From positions 124,001 to 188,000 of the forward strand of contig NZ_SJON01000008.1 of NCBI RefSeq assembly GCF_004331385.1: a DNA stretch of 64,000 nt, in the 5' to 3' direction. A program made the translations under genes and the position numbers. Numbering within the stretch: position 1 is the first letter of the stretch; each line of letters starts with the position of its first letter. The stretch is from Enterobacter quasihormaechei (GTDB taxonomy: Bacteria; Pseudomonadota; Gammaproteobacteria; Enterobacterales; Enterobacteriaceae). The notes below the pieces were generated by a model. That model made no database searches. It was not told the DNA's origin and was given only the letters and a program-made list of their open reading frames with translations. Below, piece after piece: positions 44,008 through 54,813 of the stretch.

Positions 44008-45330
44008 ATGCAAGCAACAGCCACCACACTTAACGAAGGGGCGGAACACGTTCCGGTCAACTCCCGCAATAAAGTCGTCGTCGCATCGCTGATTGGCACC
44101 GCCATTGAGTTCTTCGACTTTTACATTTATGCCACCGCTGCGGTCATTGTCTTTCCGCATATTTTCTTCCCACAGGGCGACCCGACGGCAGCCACGCTAC
44201 AGTCTTTAGCCACCTTTGCTATCGCCTTCGTTGCGCGTCCGATTGGTTCAGCGGTCTTTGGGCATTTTGGCGATCGCGTTGGCCGTAAAGTGACGCTGGT
44301 TGCCTCGCTGCTGACCATGGGGATCTCTACGGTTGCCATCGGCCTGCTGCCGACCTATGAAACTATTGGCATTCTGGCGCCCGTGCTGCTGGCGCTGGCG
44401 CGCTTTGGTCAGGGTTTAGGCCTGGGCGGGGAATGGGGCGGCGCGGCGCTGCTGGCGACCGAAAACGCCCCGGCGCGCAAGCGTGCCCTGTATGGCTCTT
44501 TCCCGCAGCTGGGCGCACCGATTGGCTTCTTCTTCGCTAACGGCACCTTCCTGCTCCTCTCCTGGCTGCTGACCGATGAACAGTTCATGAGCTGGGGCTG
44601 GCGTATTCCGTTCGTCTTCTCAGCCGTGCTGGTGCTGATTGGCCTGTACGTGCGCGTGTCCCTGCACGAAACACCGGTCTTCGCGAAAGTCGCCGCGGCG
44701 AAAAAACAGGTTAAAGTTCCGCTGGGCACGCTGCTGACCAAACACCTTCGCGTAACCGTGCTGGGCACTTTCATAATGCTGGCGACCTATACGCTGTTCT
44801 ACATCATGACCGTTTACTCCATGACCTACAGCACCGCCGCCGTACCGGTCGGGCTGGGCCTGCCGCGTAACGAAGTGCTGTGGATGCTGATGATGGCGGT
44901 TATTGGATTTGGCGTGATGGTGCCCATCGCGGGCCTGCTGGCGGATAAATTTGGCCGTCGTTCAAGCATGATCGTCATCACCTCGCTGATCATCCTGTTC
45001 GCGCTGTTTGTCTTCCCGCCGCTGCTGGGTTCAGGTAGCCCTGCGCTGGTGATGGCGTATCTGCTGATTGGCTTGAGCCTGATGGGACTGACCTTTGGCC
45101 CGATGGGCGCGCTGCTGCCGGAGCTGTTCCCGACTGAAGTGCGTTATACCGGCGCGTCGTTCTCCTATAACGTTTCGTCTATTCTGGGCGCCTCGGTCGC
45201 CCCGTATATCGCCACCTGGCTTCAGGCAAACTATGGCCTGTTCTATGTGGGCGTCTATCTGGCGGCAATGGCAGCGCTGACGCTGATTGCGCTGCTGATG
45301 ACGCACGAAACTAAACATCAGTCGCTGTAA
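44008..45330 (+). CDS. yhjE: MFS transporter YhjE (metabolite:H+ symporter type)
   Basis: 440 residues, 12 helices. MHS-family signatures: VASLIGTAIEFFDFYIYATAAVIVFPHIFFP, RPIGSAVFGHFGDRVGRKVTLVASLLTMG and ARFGQGLGLGGEWGGAALLATENAP. Relatives carry shikimate, proline/betaine or 2-oxoglutarate; the YhjE substrate is not established. Confidence 0.93.
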   Translation: MQATATTLNEGAEHVPVNSRNKVVVASLIGTAIEFFDFYIYATAAVIVFPHIFFPQGDPTAATLQSLATFAIAFVARPIGSAVFGHFGDRVGRKVTLVASLLTMGISTVAIGLLPTYETIGILAPVLLALARFGQGLGLGGEWGGAALLATENAPARKRALYGSFPQLGAPIGFFFANGTFLLLSWLLTDEQFMSWGWRIPFVFSAVLVLIGLYVRVSLHETPVFAKVAAAKKQVKVPLGTLLTKHLRVTVLGTFIMLATYTLFYIMTVYSMTYSTAAVPVGLGLPRNEVLWMLMMAVIGFGVMVPIAGLLADKFGRRSSMIVITSLIILFALFVFPPLLGSGSPALVMAYLLIGLSLMGLTFGPMGALLPELFPTEVRYTGASFSYNVSSILGASVAPYIATWLQANYGLFYVGVYLAAMAALTLIALLMTHETKHQSL

Positions 45331-45336
45331 GATGAT

Positions 45337-45408
45337 GCCGGGTGGCGGCTACGCCTTACCCGGCCTACGATTCACATGCAGGCCGGGTAAGCGCAGCGCC
45401 ACCCGGCA
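45337..45408. repeat. REP/BIME pair (copy 7)
   Basis: GCCGGGTGGCGGCTACGCC.. and the inverse ..GGTAAGCGCAGCGCCACCCGGC between convergent yhjE and yhjG. Confidence 0.9.
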
Positions 45409-45423
45409 AGAACGGGCCACACC

Positions 45424-47466
45424 TTACTTCTTCATCTGCGACAAAATCGTCCGACACTGATTCGCTTCGCCTTCTGACGGCGAAATCAACGCCAGCAGCG
45501 CCGCCGCAGGGGTGACCAGCGTGGCGAGTGCGGCGGCAACTGCACCGCGCGCAATCAGCGGCCCGGCCTTAACGCCCGCCTGCGGCTCTTTGAAGGTCCC
45601 GCGCACGTAGAGCGGCGAACGCAGGGTAATGATACGAATACCTTTACTTTCCGGATCGATGGTTAAATCCAGCTGCTCGGACGCCATGCTGGCGGTACCG
45701 GTGATGTTGATAACCGCGTTTTCCGTGTCGAAGGCGAAAATCTGCGGACGCGCCACGCCGTTGACCAGATCCACGTTTGCCGCCGCGCAGTTCACGCGCA
45801 CTTCGTCGTCCCCGAAGATTTGCCCGATGATAAAGTTCCCGACGTTCAGCCCCAGGATCTCCATCAGGTTACGGCTCACCAGACCGTCGTTCATCAGCAG
45901 CTTCAGGTTGCCGTTTCCGCTGCCCAGCAGCGCCGCCACGGAGTTGCCCGTGCCGCGAATGTCCGCGTCGCCGTTCATCTCACCGAGGGTCTTCTGCATC
46001 AGCTCCACGTCCGGCATCAGCTCTTTCAGCTTCAGCCGGCGCGCCTGGATCTCCGCCCGTCCCTGCATCGGCTTTTTATCCCCCTCCAGGTGGATATTCG
46101 ATGAAATGGTTCCGCCCGCCATGCCAAACTTCAGCGGTTGCAGGCGCAGGTCGGCGTTTTTCAGGATGATATGGGTTGAGAGATTGCTCAACGGCAGCGT
46201 GCTGCCATGCTCAATTTTACGTCCTTTGAAGCGCACGTCCGCATCCATCACGTCCCACTTGTCGGTTTCGAAGCGGTCATAGGGCAGTACTTTGCCCGCA
46301 GGCTGGACGTCCTTTTTGACCTCTTTTGACTTCGTGCCTTTACCCGAATCTACGCCAATCAGCGGCCCAAGATCGGCCAGACGCAGCTGGCGGGATTCAA
46401 CGTCACCCTCCAGTTTCGGGCGTGGTTTCCCGGTGGTGTAGGTCAGCGTACCGTGAATATCGCTGTCGCCGATGCGGCCGTTGAACCCACGGTAGTCAAA
46501 GACGGACGATTTTTCAGCGTCGATTTTTGCGACCAGGCGCCCGTCCGTTTCGAACGGCGGGGTATCCGGCAGCAGCACGCCGGTGAGATCGTACAGTTCA
46601 CCCAGCGAATCGCCGGCAAACTTAAGCTGGAGGTCGACGCCGCCCATGTTCATCGGGTCGTTAACCGTGCCCACGAACGCCACGCGGGTATTGCCCGAGC
46701 GGAAATCCGCCTGCACCGGGAATGGCATGCCCTCGCTCCTGAGCGCCAGCATGCCGCCGATTTTGCCTTTGCCGGTGAGCGGCTGGCCGTTGTAGCGCCC
46801 CTTCGCCGTCAGGCCGAAGACGTAATCGCCCGCTTTGCTGTCATCGCCTTTGGCTTTACTGCCCGTCACTTCGCTAAACGGTAGCGGCTTGCCCAGCGGA
46901 TCGACGAGGATCTCCACGTCGGCCTTGCTCACCTTATCGTCAATGGCGATCCGCCCGCGATCGAACAGAATATTGTCGAGGCGGAAAGACCACGAAGAGG
47001 GCTGCGCATTCGGATCTTTATCGTCGCTGCCGGCGAGATCGAACGTCCAGTTGTTGTTTTTCTCAGACAGGCGAATCAGCCGCGCGTCGGGCTGCTGAAG
47101 TTTGATCCACGGCAGATAGACCGTTTTCGTTAACAGAGCTAACGGCGCCAGCGTTGCTTCCACGCGCGGCAGGTGGATCATGGTCACTTCGGGGATATCG
47201 GGCGGGTTGCCAAGCATAATGTCGTCGGCATGGACGTGCGGCCAGGGCACCCAGCTTCGCCAGCCGGTTTCCTCTTTCTGGCGCTCCCACACGACGCCCA
47301 AATCGCCACGTATTGCAAAGGGGCGGTTTAGCTCGGCTGAGACTTTCTGGTTGATGGTCGGTTTGAGGCGGTTCCAGTCAAACGTGGCGATAATGATGAT
47401 TAAGACCACGATCAGCAACACGAAAATCCCTGCTGTCCAGGAAATCACCCTGGTTGTTTTTGTCAT
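45424..47466 (-). CDS. yhjG: AsmA-family protein YhjG
   Basis: 680 residues. One N-terminal membrane anchor (ISWTAGIFVLLIVVLIIIIATF), then a long periplasmic body with the AsmA domain (LNRPFAIRGDLGVVW.., NNWTFDLAGSDDKD..) and C-terminal AsmA_2 region (LGEMNGDADIRGTGNSVAALLGSGNGNLKLLMNDGLVSRNLMEILGLN). Together with AsmA, TamB, YhdP and YdbH this family is linked to phospholipid transfer to the outer membrane; YhjG is a minor member in E. coli. Confidence 0.93.
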   Translation of the reverse strand: MTKTTRVISWTAGIFVLLIVVLIIIIATFDWNRLKPTINQKVSAELNRPFAIRGDLGVVWERQKEETGWRSWVPWPHVHADDIMLGNPPDIPEVTMIHLPRVEATLAPLALLTKTVYLPWIKLQQPDARLIRLSEKNNNWTFDLAGSDDKDPNAQPSSWSFRLDNILFDRGRIAIDDKVSKADVEILVDPLGKPLPFSEVTGSKAKGDDSKAGDYVFGLTAKGRYNGQPLTGKGKIGGMLALRSEGMPFPVQADFRSGNTRVAFVGTVNDPMNMGGVDLQLKFAGDSLGELYDLTGVLLPDTPPFETDGRLVAKIDAEKSSVFDYRGFNGRIGDSDIHGTLTYTTGKPRPKLEGDVESRQLRLADLGPLIGVDSGKGTKSKEVKKDVQPAGKVLPYDRFETDKWDVMDADVRFKGRKIEHGSTLPLSNLSTHIILKNADLRLQPLKFGMAGGTISSNIHLEGDKKPMQGRAEIQARRLKLKELMPDVELMQKTLGEMNGDADIRGTGNSVAALLGSGNGNLKLLMNDGLVSRNLMEILGLNVGNFIIGQIFGDDEVRVNCAAANVDLVNGVARPQIFAFDTENAVINITGTASMASEQLDLTIDPESKGIRIITLRSPLYVRGTFKEPQAGVKAGPLIARGAVAAALATLVTPAAALLALISPSEGEANQCRTILSQMKK

Positions 47467-47531
47467 TGTTGTCCCCTTTCCTGATGAACTTGCCTATAAA
47501 ACTATAGTTCAGACAAAGGGAAGCGGGCATA

Positions 47532-48305
47532 TCAGAGCGTGGTTATCACCTTTTCCAGGGTATCCATAGGGACAGGACGAGAGAGGAAATAACCCTGTGC
47601 CGCGGCTGCCGGGGAATTTTGCACGTCGCGCCACTCTTCCAGCGTTTCCACGCCTTCCACAATGACGCCCTGACAATAGCGGTTCATCAGTTGCAGGAGC
47701 ATAGTAAACAGGTTCCGTCCCTCCGACGTCTGGCGCAGCATAATAAACAGATCGCGGGCCACTTTGATGTAGTCATAACGCACTTCGCTCAGGGCGGAGA
47801 AGTTCGCCATGCCGGTACCGAAGTCATCCAGCCACAGCGGGCCAAATTCACACATCGAGGCAAACGACGAGTCCTGCGGCAGACGCACGTGCTCCACCAG
47901 TTCAAAGCGCATCCACGGCAGGGTGGCAATCAGCGCCTGCAACGTCGCATTCTGACGTAACGCCATCAGAGTTGGACCATCCACGTTCACCGACGCCAGA
48001 ATACCGTGCTGCTCGAAGAAGGCCTGCTTCGTCGCCAGCATTCTCAGCTGCTCTTCCAGCACGTCGATGCGCTGACGCACGGCAACCTCCGCAAAATAGC
48101 GGTCCGGCGCGATACGCTGTGAAGGATTAGACGGATGAGTGACGATCGTTAATACCTCAATCGCCATTAACCGACCGTCGGTACGGTAGATGGGCTGATA
48201 GGTATACGCTCGCTCGCATTGCAGCCAGTAGCGATGCTCCTGCAAGTTCTCAATACTTGCCTCAGGCGTAGTGCTCAGCCGCTGGATAACCTGCTCTGAC
48301 TTCAT
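47532..48305 (-). CDS. pdeH: Cyclic-di-GMP phosphodiesterase PdeH (EAL domain only)
   Basis: 257 residues made of one EAL domain. Substrate and metal residues are in MAIEVLTIVTHP, ASVNVDGPTL, FELVEHVRL, GPLWLDDFGTGMANFSAL, YDYIKVARDLF and VIVEGVETLEEW. PdeH is the main c-di-GMP hydrolase of motile E. coli cells and keeps the brake protein YcgR inactive. A perfect sigma-28 promoter precedes it, so it is a late flagellar-class gene. Divergent from kdgK. Confidence 0.95.
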   Translation of the reverse strand: MKSEQVIQRLSTTPEASIENLQEHRYWLQCERAYTYQPIYRTDGRLMAIEVLTIVTHPSNPSQRIAPDRYFAEVAVRQRIDVLEEQLRMLATKQAFFEQHGILASVNVDGPTLMALRQNATLQALIATLPWMRFELVEHVRLPQDSSFASMCEFGPLWLDDFGTGMANFSALSEVRYDYIKVARDLFIMLRQTSEGRNLFTMLLQLMNRYCQGVIVEGVETLEEWRDVQNSPAAAAQGYFLSRPVPMDTLEKVITTL

Positions 48306-48353
48306 TTCGGATGTCCTGTTGTATGGGATAGCCTTTCTGGACTCGTCACTGAG

Positions 48354-48380
48354 TTATCGGCCCGCCAGGTGAGAACTTTA
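48354..48380 (-). promoter_or_regulatory. Sigma-28 (FliA) promoter of pdeH
   Basis: On the minus strand TAAA (48377-48380), 15-bp spacer, GCCGATAA (48354-48361): an exact match to the FliA consensus. Confidence 0.93.
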
Positions 48381-48452
48381 TGTTCAATTCACCGGGAAAA
48401 TGAAATTAAGATGACAGAAATATGCCGGAACACGCGCTGGCTCAAAAAAAAT

Positions 48453-48471
48453 AATGGAACGTCGTTTTAAT
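48453..48471. promoter_or_regulatory. KdgR-like operator upstream of kdgK
   Basis: AATGGAACGTCGTTTTAAT fits AATRAAAYRNYRTTTYATT at 17 of 19 positions. It ends 4 bp before a TTGACC -35 (48476-48481) whose -10 would be the weak CACACT (48499-48504). kdgK is a classical KdgR target in enterics. Confidence 0.65.
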
Positions 48472-48535
48472 ATGGTTGACCGTAAAAAACACACAGCGCA
48501 CACTACCTTTAATTACTCTGTTCAGGTTCACGACT

Positions 48536-49465
48536 ATGTCTAAGAAAATTGCCGTGATTGGCGAATGCATGATTGAGCTGTCCCAGAAAGGCGCGGAAGT
48601 GAGCCGCGGTTTTGGCGGCGATACATTGAACACCTCCGTTTACATTGCCCGTCAGGTCGCCCCCGACGCGCTGAGCGTGGATTACGTTACTGCGCTCGGC
48701 ACGGACAGCTTTAGCCAGCAGATGCTGGAAGCCTGGCAGGGTGAAAATGTTGGGACGTCGCTGATCCAGCGAATGGAAAACCGCCTGCCGGGTCTGTACT
48801 ACATCGAAACCGACAGTACCGGCGAGCGCACCTTCTACTACTGGCGTAATGAAGCGGCTGCCAAATTCTGGCTGGAAAGCGATGCCGCCGCCGCGATTTG
48901 TGAAGAGCTGGCGACCTTTGATTACCTCTACCTGAGCGGGATTAGCCTGGCGATCCTGAGCCAGCAGAGCCGTGAAAAGCTGCTGTCACTGCTGCGCGAA
49001 TGCCGCGCCAACGGCGGCAAAGTGATTTTCGATAACAACTACCGTCCGCGCCTCTGGGCCAGCCGTGAAGAGACGCAGCAGGTGTACCAGCAGATGCTGG
49101 AATGCACCGATATCGCCTTCCTGACGCTGGATGATGAAGATGCCCTGTGGGGTGAAAAACCGGTTGATGAGGTTATCGCCCGGACGCAGGCCGCTGGGGT
49201 CAGTGAAGTGGTGATTAAGCGCGGGGCGGAGTCTTGCCTGGTGGCGGTGACGGGTGAAGCCGTGACAGAGGTTCCGGCGGTGAAGCTGGCGAAAGAAAAA
49301 GTGATTGATACCACTGCGGCGGGCGATTCTTTCAGCGCGGGCTATCTGGCGGTACGTCTGACCGGCGGTACACCGGAAGCGGCAGCGCAGCGCGGTCACC
49401 TGACGGCCAGCACGGTGATTCAGTATCGCGGAGCGATTATTCCGCGCGAGGCGATGCCTGCTTAA
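48536..49465 (+). CDS. kdgK: 2-keto-3-deoxygluconate kinase
   Basis: 309 residues, PfkB family. Phosphorylates KDG to KDPG, which Eda splits to pyruvate and glyceraldehyde-3-phosphate, the final common path of hexuronates. Seen: IAVIGECMIELSQKG, RGFGGDTLNTSVYIARQ and the C-terminal catalytic DTTAAGDSFSAGYLAVRL (anion hole GDSF with base Asp). ATG 48536 gives the E. coli length; the longer frame lies over the promoter. A KdgR-like box precedes it. Confidence 0.96.
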   Translation: MSKKIAVIGECMIELSQKGAEVSRGFGGDTLNTSVYIARQVAPDALSVDYVTALGTDSFSQQMLEAWQGENVGTSLIQRMENRLPGLYYIETDSTGERTFYYWRNEAAAKFWLESDAAAAICEELATFDYLYLSGISLAILSQQSREKLLSLLRECRANGGKVIFDNNYRPRLWASREETQQVYQQMLECTDIAFLTLDDEDALWGEKPVDEVIARTQAAGVSEVVIKRGAESCLVAVTGEAVTEVPAVKLAKEKVIDTTAAGDSFSAGYLAVRLTGGTPEAAAQRGHLTASTVIQYRGAIIPREAMPA

Positions 49466-49481
49466 GAACGGTGCGGGCTGA

Positions 49482-49517
49482 TGCCCTCACCCTAGCCCTC
49501 TCCCACAGAGAGAGGGC
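49482..49517. repeat. CCCTCACCC-type intergenic repeat, copy b
   Basis: CCCTCACCCTAGCCCTCTCCC with the inverse GAGAGGGC (49510-49517), same core as copy a. Between convergent kdgK and yhjJ. Confidence 0.7.
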
Positions 49518-49527
49518 ACTCAGGGTC

Positions 49528-51018
49528 TTACTGACCCTGAGGAATATCGCTCGCATCCTGATGCAAATCATCGGCCGCCGCCTGTACTGGCTGCGGTGCC
49601 GTCGCCATGATGGCGTTCCAGGTGGCCTTTAACTCTTTCATGTCATATTCCGGCTCACCTTTCGGCTGCAACAGAATCAACGCCATATCCTGCGACAGCT
49701 GCTGACGCAGATCCTGATTCAGCATCTCCACGGTCAGGCCGTTCAGGAAATCCTGACGCAGCTTCTGATACTGCTCCGGCGCAATGTCCACGACCTGATT
49801 CTGCAAGGAACGAATGCGCTGGCTGATTAAGATATCGGTATCGGCGCGGGCATAGGTGGCGAACAGTTTCTGCAATTCGAGGGATTTCTGCGCGACCAGC
49901 GCGTTAAACTCCTCTTCAGACAGGCCCTCTTTGCGCACTTTAGCCAGCTCTTTTGCCACCACGCCGAGATTCGCGTTCAGCTTATCGCTGGGCGATTCCA
50001 CGTTAATGGCGCACTGCGCGCGCTGGAACAGCACGCGGCAGTCAAAGCCCAGGCCAATGTCTTTCACGTTGTTCTTGCTGAGCGTCTGCTGAACGTGCCA
50101 GAACAGCGCTTCACGCGCGAGATCCGCACGCCAGTAACGCAACAGCGCAGAAGACTCGCGAATCGGCTGCCAGGCGGTATCCCACATCATTGAAAGACGA
50201 TCCTGACGCACGGTATCCGTCATGATGCTGACCGTCTCAGGACGCAGCGGAGAAAGCGTAGGAACCGGGGCAGGCGTTTCACGCTTCCCTTTCAGATCGC
50301 CAAAGGCTTTGTTGATTTGCTCTATCACCGCACGGCTGTCCACGTTGCCCACCACAATGAGGGTCATGGCGTCCGGGGTGTACCACTGCTGATAGAAAGA
50401 TTTCACCTGCTGTGCGTCAACCGGCTGTTTCAGCGGCTCTGCCGGGTCATGACCAAGCAGCGTTGACCCTTTCAGGCGGTAGCGCCACCAGCCTTCTTTG
50501 GTATCCGTCGGCCAGGTCGCCACCATGTCGCTGTTGCTCAACGCATAGTTTACGGTCTCCGGCGTAATCGCCAGTTTGCCGGTCGCATCGGAAAGATAGG
50601 TAAGCGCTTCTTTAAGCAGATCGTTACGGTTGTTGGGCAGGCTCAGGTTAAACATGGTGTAGTCATAGGAGACCACAGCCGGGGGAAGCGGGCGTTTTGG
50701 ATCGATGGCCTGTTGCCATAAAGAACGCACCTGAACCGCCTGCAAACTGCCGCTCTGGGTGAGCGCCAGTCGAGGAATAAAATGGCTTAAGCCGGTCTGC
50801 TGGGTGCTTTCTGTGAGGGAGCCGGTATTCACAGCCAGACGAATTTCAATGCGATCGCTCGGACGTTGCGGAGTGGATAATACCTGCCACTGGAAACCGT
50901 TCGCCAGTGTTCCCTGTTGCCAGGCCGGGTCTGGCTGGAGCGCATCTGCCTGCACATAACTGGCTGCTGCCATCATCAGCAAACCGCCGGTTAAGAGTCG
51001 AATTTTTGTGCCCTGCAT
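49528..51018 (-). CDS. yhjJ: YhjJ, periplasmic M16-family protein without zinc site
   Basis: 496 residues with signal peptide (KIRLLTGGLLMMAAASYVQA). The pitrilysin fold is clear (LANGFQWQVLSTPQRPSDRIEIRLAVNTGSLTES, KQPVDAQQVKSFYQQWYTPDAMTLIVVGNVD), but where active enzymes have HxxEH it reads HFIPR, so Glu and the second His are gone. It is therefore a pseudo-peptidase, as E. coli YhjJ also is. Role unknown. Confidence 0.93.
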   Translation of the reverse strand: MQGTKIRLLTGGLLMMAAASYVQADALQPDPAWQQGTLANGFQWQVLSTPQRPSDRIEIRLAVNTGSLTESTQQTGLSHFIPRLALTQSGSLQAVQVRSLWQQAIDPKRPLPPAVVSYDYTMFNLSLPNNRNDLLKEALTYLSDATGKLAITPETVNYALSNSDMVATWPTDTKEGWWRYRLKGSTLLGHDPAEPLKQPVDAQQVKSFYQQWYTPDAMTLIVVGNVDSRAVIEQINKAFGDLKGKRETPAPVPTLSPLRPETVSIMTDTVRQDRLSMMWDTAWQPIRESSALLRYWRADLAREALFWHVQQTLSKNNVKDIGLGFDCRVLFQRAQCAINVESPSDKLNANLGVVAKELAKVRKEGLSEEEFNALVAQKSLELQKLFATYARADTDILISQRIRSLQNQVVDIAPEQYQKLRQDFLNGLTVEMLNQDLRQQLSQDMALILLQPKGEPEYDMKELKATWNAIMATAPQPVQAAADDLHQDASDIPQGQ

Positions 51019-51199
51019 GTGAACCCCTGATCAACATTCCTGGTTAAAGAGAGTGTCTCGCGACGTGAGCACTCAAAGATGACGATGAAAACCTTCCGAT
51101 TAGACAGCGTGTTCGGCTAAACGTCACGGGCGGAAGTGAAATATACCTCAAAAAAATCTTGTCGAATTATGACAGGTATGAGCGGTTATTATGCGCAGG

Positions 51200-51230
51200 T
51201 GCCCGCATCCCCACAAGGGAATACGGGCAT
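51200..51230. terminator. Hairpin downstream of dctA
   Basis: TGCCCGCATCCCC and GGGAATACGGGCA form an imperfect stem with an ACAA-type loop, 10 bp after the dctA stop. No clear T-run on the minus strand. The rest of the 222-bp gap is the long yhjJ leader. Confidence 0.55.
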
Positions 51231-51240
51231 TTATGAGGGA

Positions 51241-52566
<1,326 letters not shown>

Positions 52567-52659
52567 TTATGGTTAACCTGCGGCTTTAAAATAACACCCA
52601 CATAACAGGACAGAAATAAACGAGGTTCAAATTTGAAACACAAATGTTAAGAACTTTGA

Positions 52660-52679
52660 GCTGGCTCGCACAAGCCAGC
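52660..52679. terminator. Hairpin downstream of pdeK
   Basis: GCTGGCT-cgcaca-AGCCAGC, perfect 7-bp stem just after the pdeK stop on the minus strand; no T-run. Confidence 0.5.
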
Positions 52680-52686
52680 AACAAAA

Positions 52687-54693
52687 TTACACTTTTGCGT
52701 TATTGCCAGCAGCGGCGAGATAGCGTTGCTCAAAAATATCCGACGGCACGGCACGATCAAAAAGGAAGCCCTGACCGCTCTCCACGCCTGCCGCAGCCAG
52801 CCACTCGCGCTGGGCGTCGTTTTCAATTCCCTCGGCAATCACGTGCAGATTCAGGCTGTGCGCCATCTGAATAATGGCCTGTACCATACTGCAATCCTCC
52901 GGCAGCCCCTCAACAAAGGTTTTGTCGATTTTCAGGACGTCCACCGGCAGGGTTTTCATGTGATGAAGCTGGCGCAGGCCGGAATACCCCATGCCAAAAT
53001 CGTCCAGCGCAATGCGGACCCCGGCGTTACGCAGCGGTTTCAGAATGGCGACAGCGTCGTCAGGATTGTCGATACAACGGCTCTCGGTGACTTCCAGTAT
53101 CAGCGTGTCGGGCTGGATGCGGTAGCGGTGGATCAGCGCAAGCGTCTCCGGCACCATGGTCGGGTGCATCAGCTGTAGCGCAGAGAGATTCACCGACAGC
53201 GGCAGCGTAATGCCCCGCTGCTGCCAGGCCGCAAGCTGGCGGCACGACTCTTCCAGCACCCAGTACCCCACGGTGACCATCAGGCCGCAGGACTCAATAC
53301 GTTCGATCATCCCCTCAGGCAGCTCCCACGTGCCGTCCGGCTGCTGCATGCGCAGCAACGCTTCGGCGCTGGTCACTTCGCCCGTGCGCAAATTCACCTG
53401 CGGCTGTAGCCAGAGCGCGAACTGGCGATTGTCCATCGCCGTCAGAATGTCACTCTCTTCCGTCAGGCGCTGCTGGGCTTTTTCCATCTGCTCCGGGTCA
53501 AAGAACTGGATCTGATTTTTCCCTTTCCGGCGCGCGGTGAACGCTGCCGAGAAAGCACGTCGGTAAAGCTGCTCGGCGGTCAGGCCACCGTAGTACATCG
53601 CAATCCCGATGCTCGCGCTCGGACGAAGCTGGATACCCTGAATGGGCAGCCGTTCATTAATGACAGTGAGCACTTGCTGACCTAGCGTAATGGCCTGCCA
53701 CGGCTCTTTTACGCCGTGCGCGATCACCACCAGGTCATAGCCGCTGACCTGGGTGAGCACCATGCGCGGCGCCAGAACAGATTTCACCTTTTCCACCAGC
53801 GTCAGGAGCAGCATCTCGCGCTGGCTCTCTTTCAGCACGCCCGTCGTGTCCTGCAAGGTTTCGCAGGCGATCACCATCAGCGCGGTGGGCTGCTGGCGGG
53901 CGACGGTCTGCTCCAGCAGGGCCATTAAAAACGCTTTGTTTGGCAGATCGGAAACCGGAAAACGGGTGGCATTGTTACTGAGCTCTTCCTGCTGACGCAG
54001 AACACGCTGCTGGTTGATATTGTAACTCCGGACCAGCATGCCGATTTCATCGTCGTGATGCAGGCGCGGCAAGGGTAGCTGATGCCCCATGTGCTCCTGC
54101 GGAGAGAGGTCGTTCAGCTCCCGCGCGATGCGGCGCAACGGATGAACAATTAACCGGTTGATGCACCACGTCAGCGCCACGCTCAACATTAAGGTCAAGA
54201 GTAAGTAAGTGGTTACCAACGTAGCAACCCAGCTCATGACGAATTTATACATGCGGTACGAGTCCGCCTGTAGCACCAGGTAAGCCAGCGGCTGCGGGTT
54301 AGCCGGTCTTTCCAGGGAATAGAGAGGCAGCGAAATCTGCACCGGCAGTTCAAACAGGCGCATCACCATCATCGGGACGGGACGCTCCGGGATAAAGCTC
54401 ATCCGCAGCGCCTGAAACTGGTTCGGCAGTACGACGTCGGCCCGGCTCACGATACCGGCAGGCTGGATGCGCTTCAGAATGGATTCCGCCTCGGGGATAT
54501 CCCCTTTCAGGATCGAGGCCGACAGAGGTTCCCGCACCGAGCGGGCAATACTTTCCAGTTGCGAAGCCGTGTTATAGCGGTTCTGCTGTACGGAATGAAA
54601 CAGCAAAATGACGCAGAAGATGAAGACAAACAGCATTGTGACGGCAGACACCATCGCCATCTGTTTGATCGTTAAGGAACGGCTGACACGCAA
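52687..54693 (-). CDS. pdeK: Membrane-bound c-di-GMP phosphodiesterase (HAMP-GGDEF-EAL), YhjK/HmsP type
   Basis: 668 residues from the TTG at 54693, which has GGAGAG about 7 bp upstream and matches the E. coli N-terminus ([17 protein letters not shown]). A frame from GTG 54729 is less likely, as that codon lies in a strong hairpin. Order: membrane helix (about 12-33), periplasmic sensor, second helix (about 155-180), HAMP, a GGDEF domain with degenerate motif (VSGYDLV), and an EAL domain with complete residues ([47 protein letters not shown]). It should hydrolyse but not make c-di-GMP. Next to bcsC. Confidence 0.92.
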   Translation of the reverse strand: MRVSRSLTIKQMAMVSAVTMLFVFIFCVILLFHSVQQNRYNTASQLESIARSVREPLSASILKGDIPEAESILKRIQPAGIVSRADVVLPNQFQALRMSFIPERPVPMMVMRLFELPVQISLPLYSLERPANPQPLAYLVLQADSYRMYKFVMSWVATLVTTYLLLTLMLSVALTWCINRLIVHPLRRIARELNDLSPQEHMGHQLPLPRLHHDDEIGMLVRSYNINQQRVLRQQEELSNNATRFPVSDLPNKAFLMALLEQTVARQQPTALMVIACETLQDTTGVLKESQREMLLLTLVEKVKSVLAPRMVLTQVSGYDLVVIAHGVKEPWQAITLGQQVLTVINERLPIQGIQLRPSASIGIAMYYGGLTAEQLYRRAFSAAFTARRKGKNQIQFFDPEQMEKAQQRLTEESDILTAMDNRQFALWLQPQVNLRTGEVTSAEALLRMQQPDGTWELPEGMIERIESCGLMVTVGYWVLEESCRQLAAWQQRGITLPLSVNLSALQLMHPTMVPETLALIHRYRIQPDTLILEVTESRCIDNPDDAVAILKPLRNAGVRIALDDFGMGYSGLRQLHHMKTLPVDVLKIDKTFVEGLPEDCSMVQAIIQMAHSLNLHVIAEGIENDAQREWLAAAGVESGQGFLFDRAVPSDIFEQRYLAAAGNNAKV

Positions 54694-54721
54694 AATGACT
54701 CTCCACAAAACTCGAAGCGCA

Positions 54722-54752
54722 GGGCGCACCAGGGTGTAAACCTGGTGCGCCC
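54722..54752. repeat. Perfect 12-bp hairpin between bcsC and pdeK
   Basis: GGGCGCACCAGG (54722-54733) and CCTGGTGCGCCC (54741-54752), 7-nt loop. On the minus strand it follows bcsC without a T-run and ends 28 bp before the TTG start of pdeK. It may stabilise the bcs mRNA 3' end or attenuate read-through into pdeK. Confidence 0.75.
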
Positions 54753-54813
54753 GAGTATACCCGATAGCTGCACTTTTAAGAGAGACTTACAATTAGATTA
54801 AGCAAAAATCCGA

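Noticed and set aside
37411-49517. CCCTCACCC repeats as a possible CRISPR remnant
   Set aside because: Just two copies 12 kb apart, each with its own inverted arm and no spacers; an ordinary intergenic repeat.
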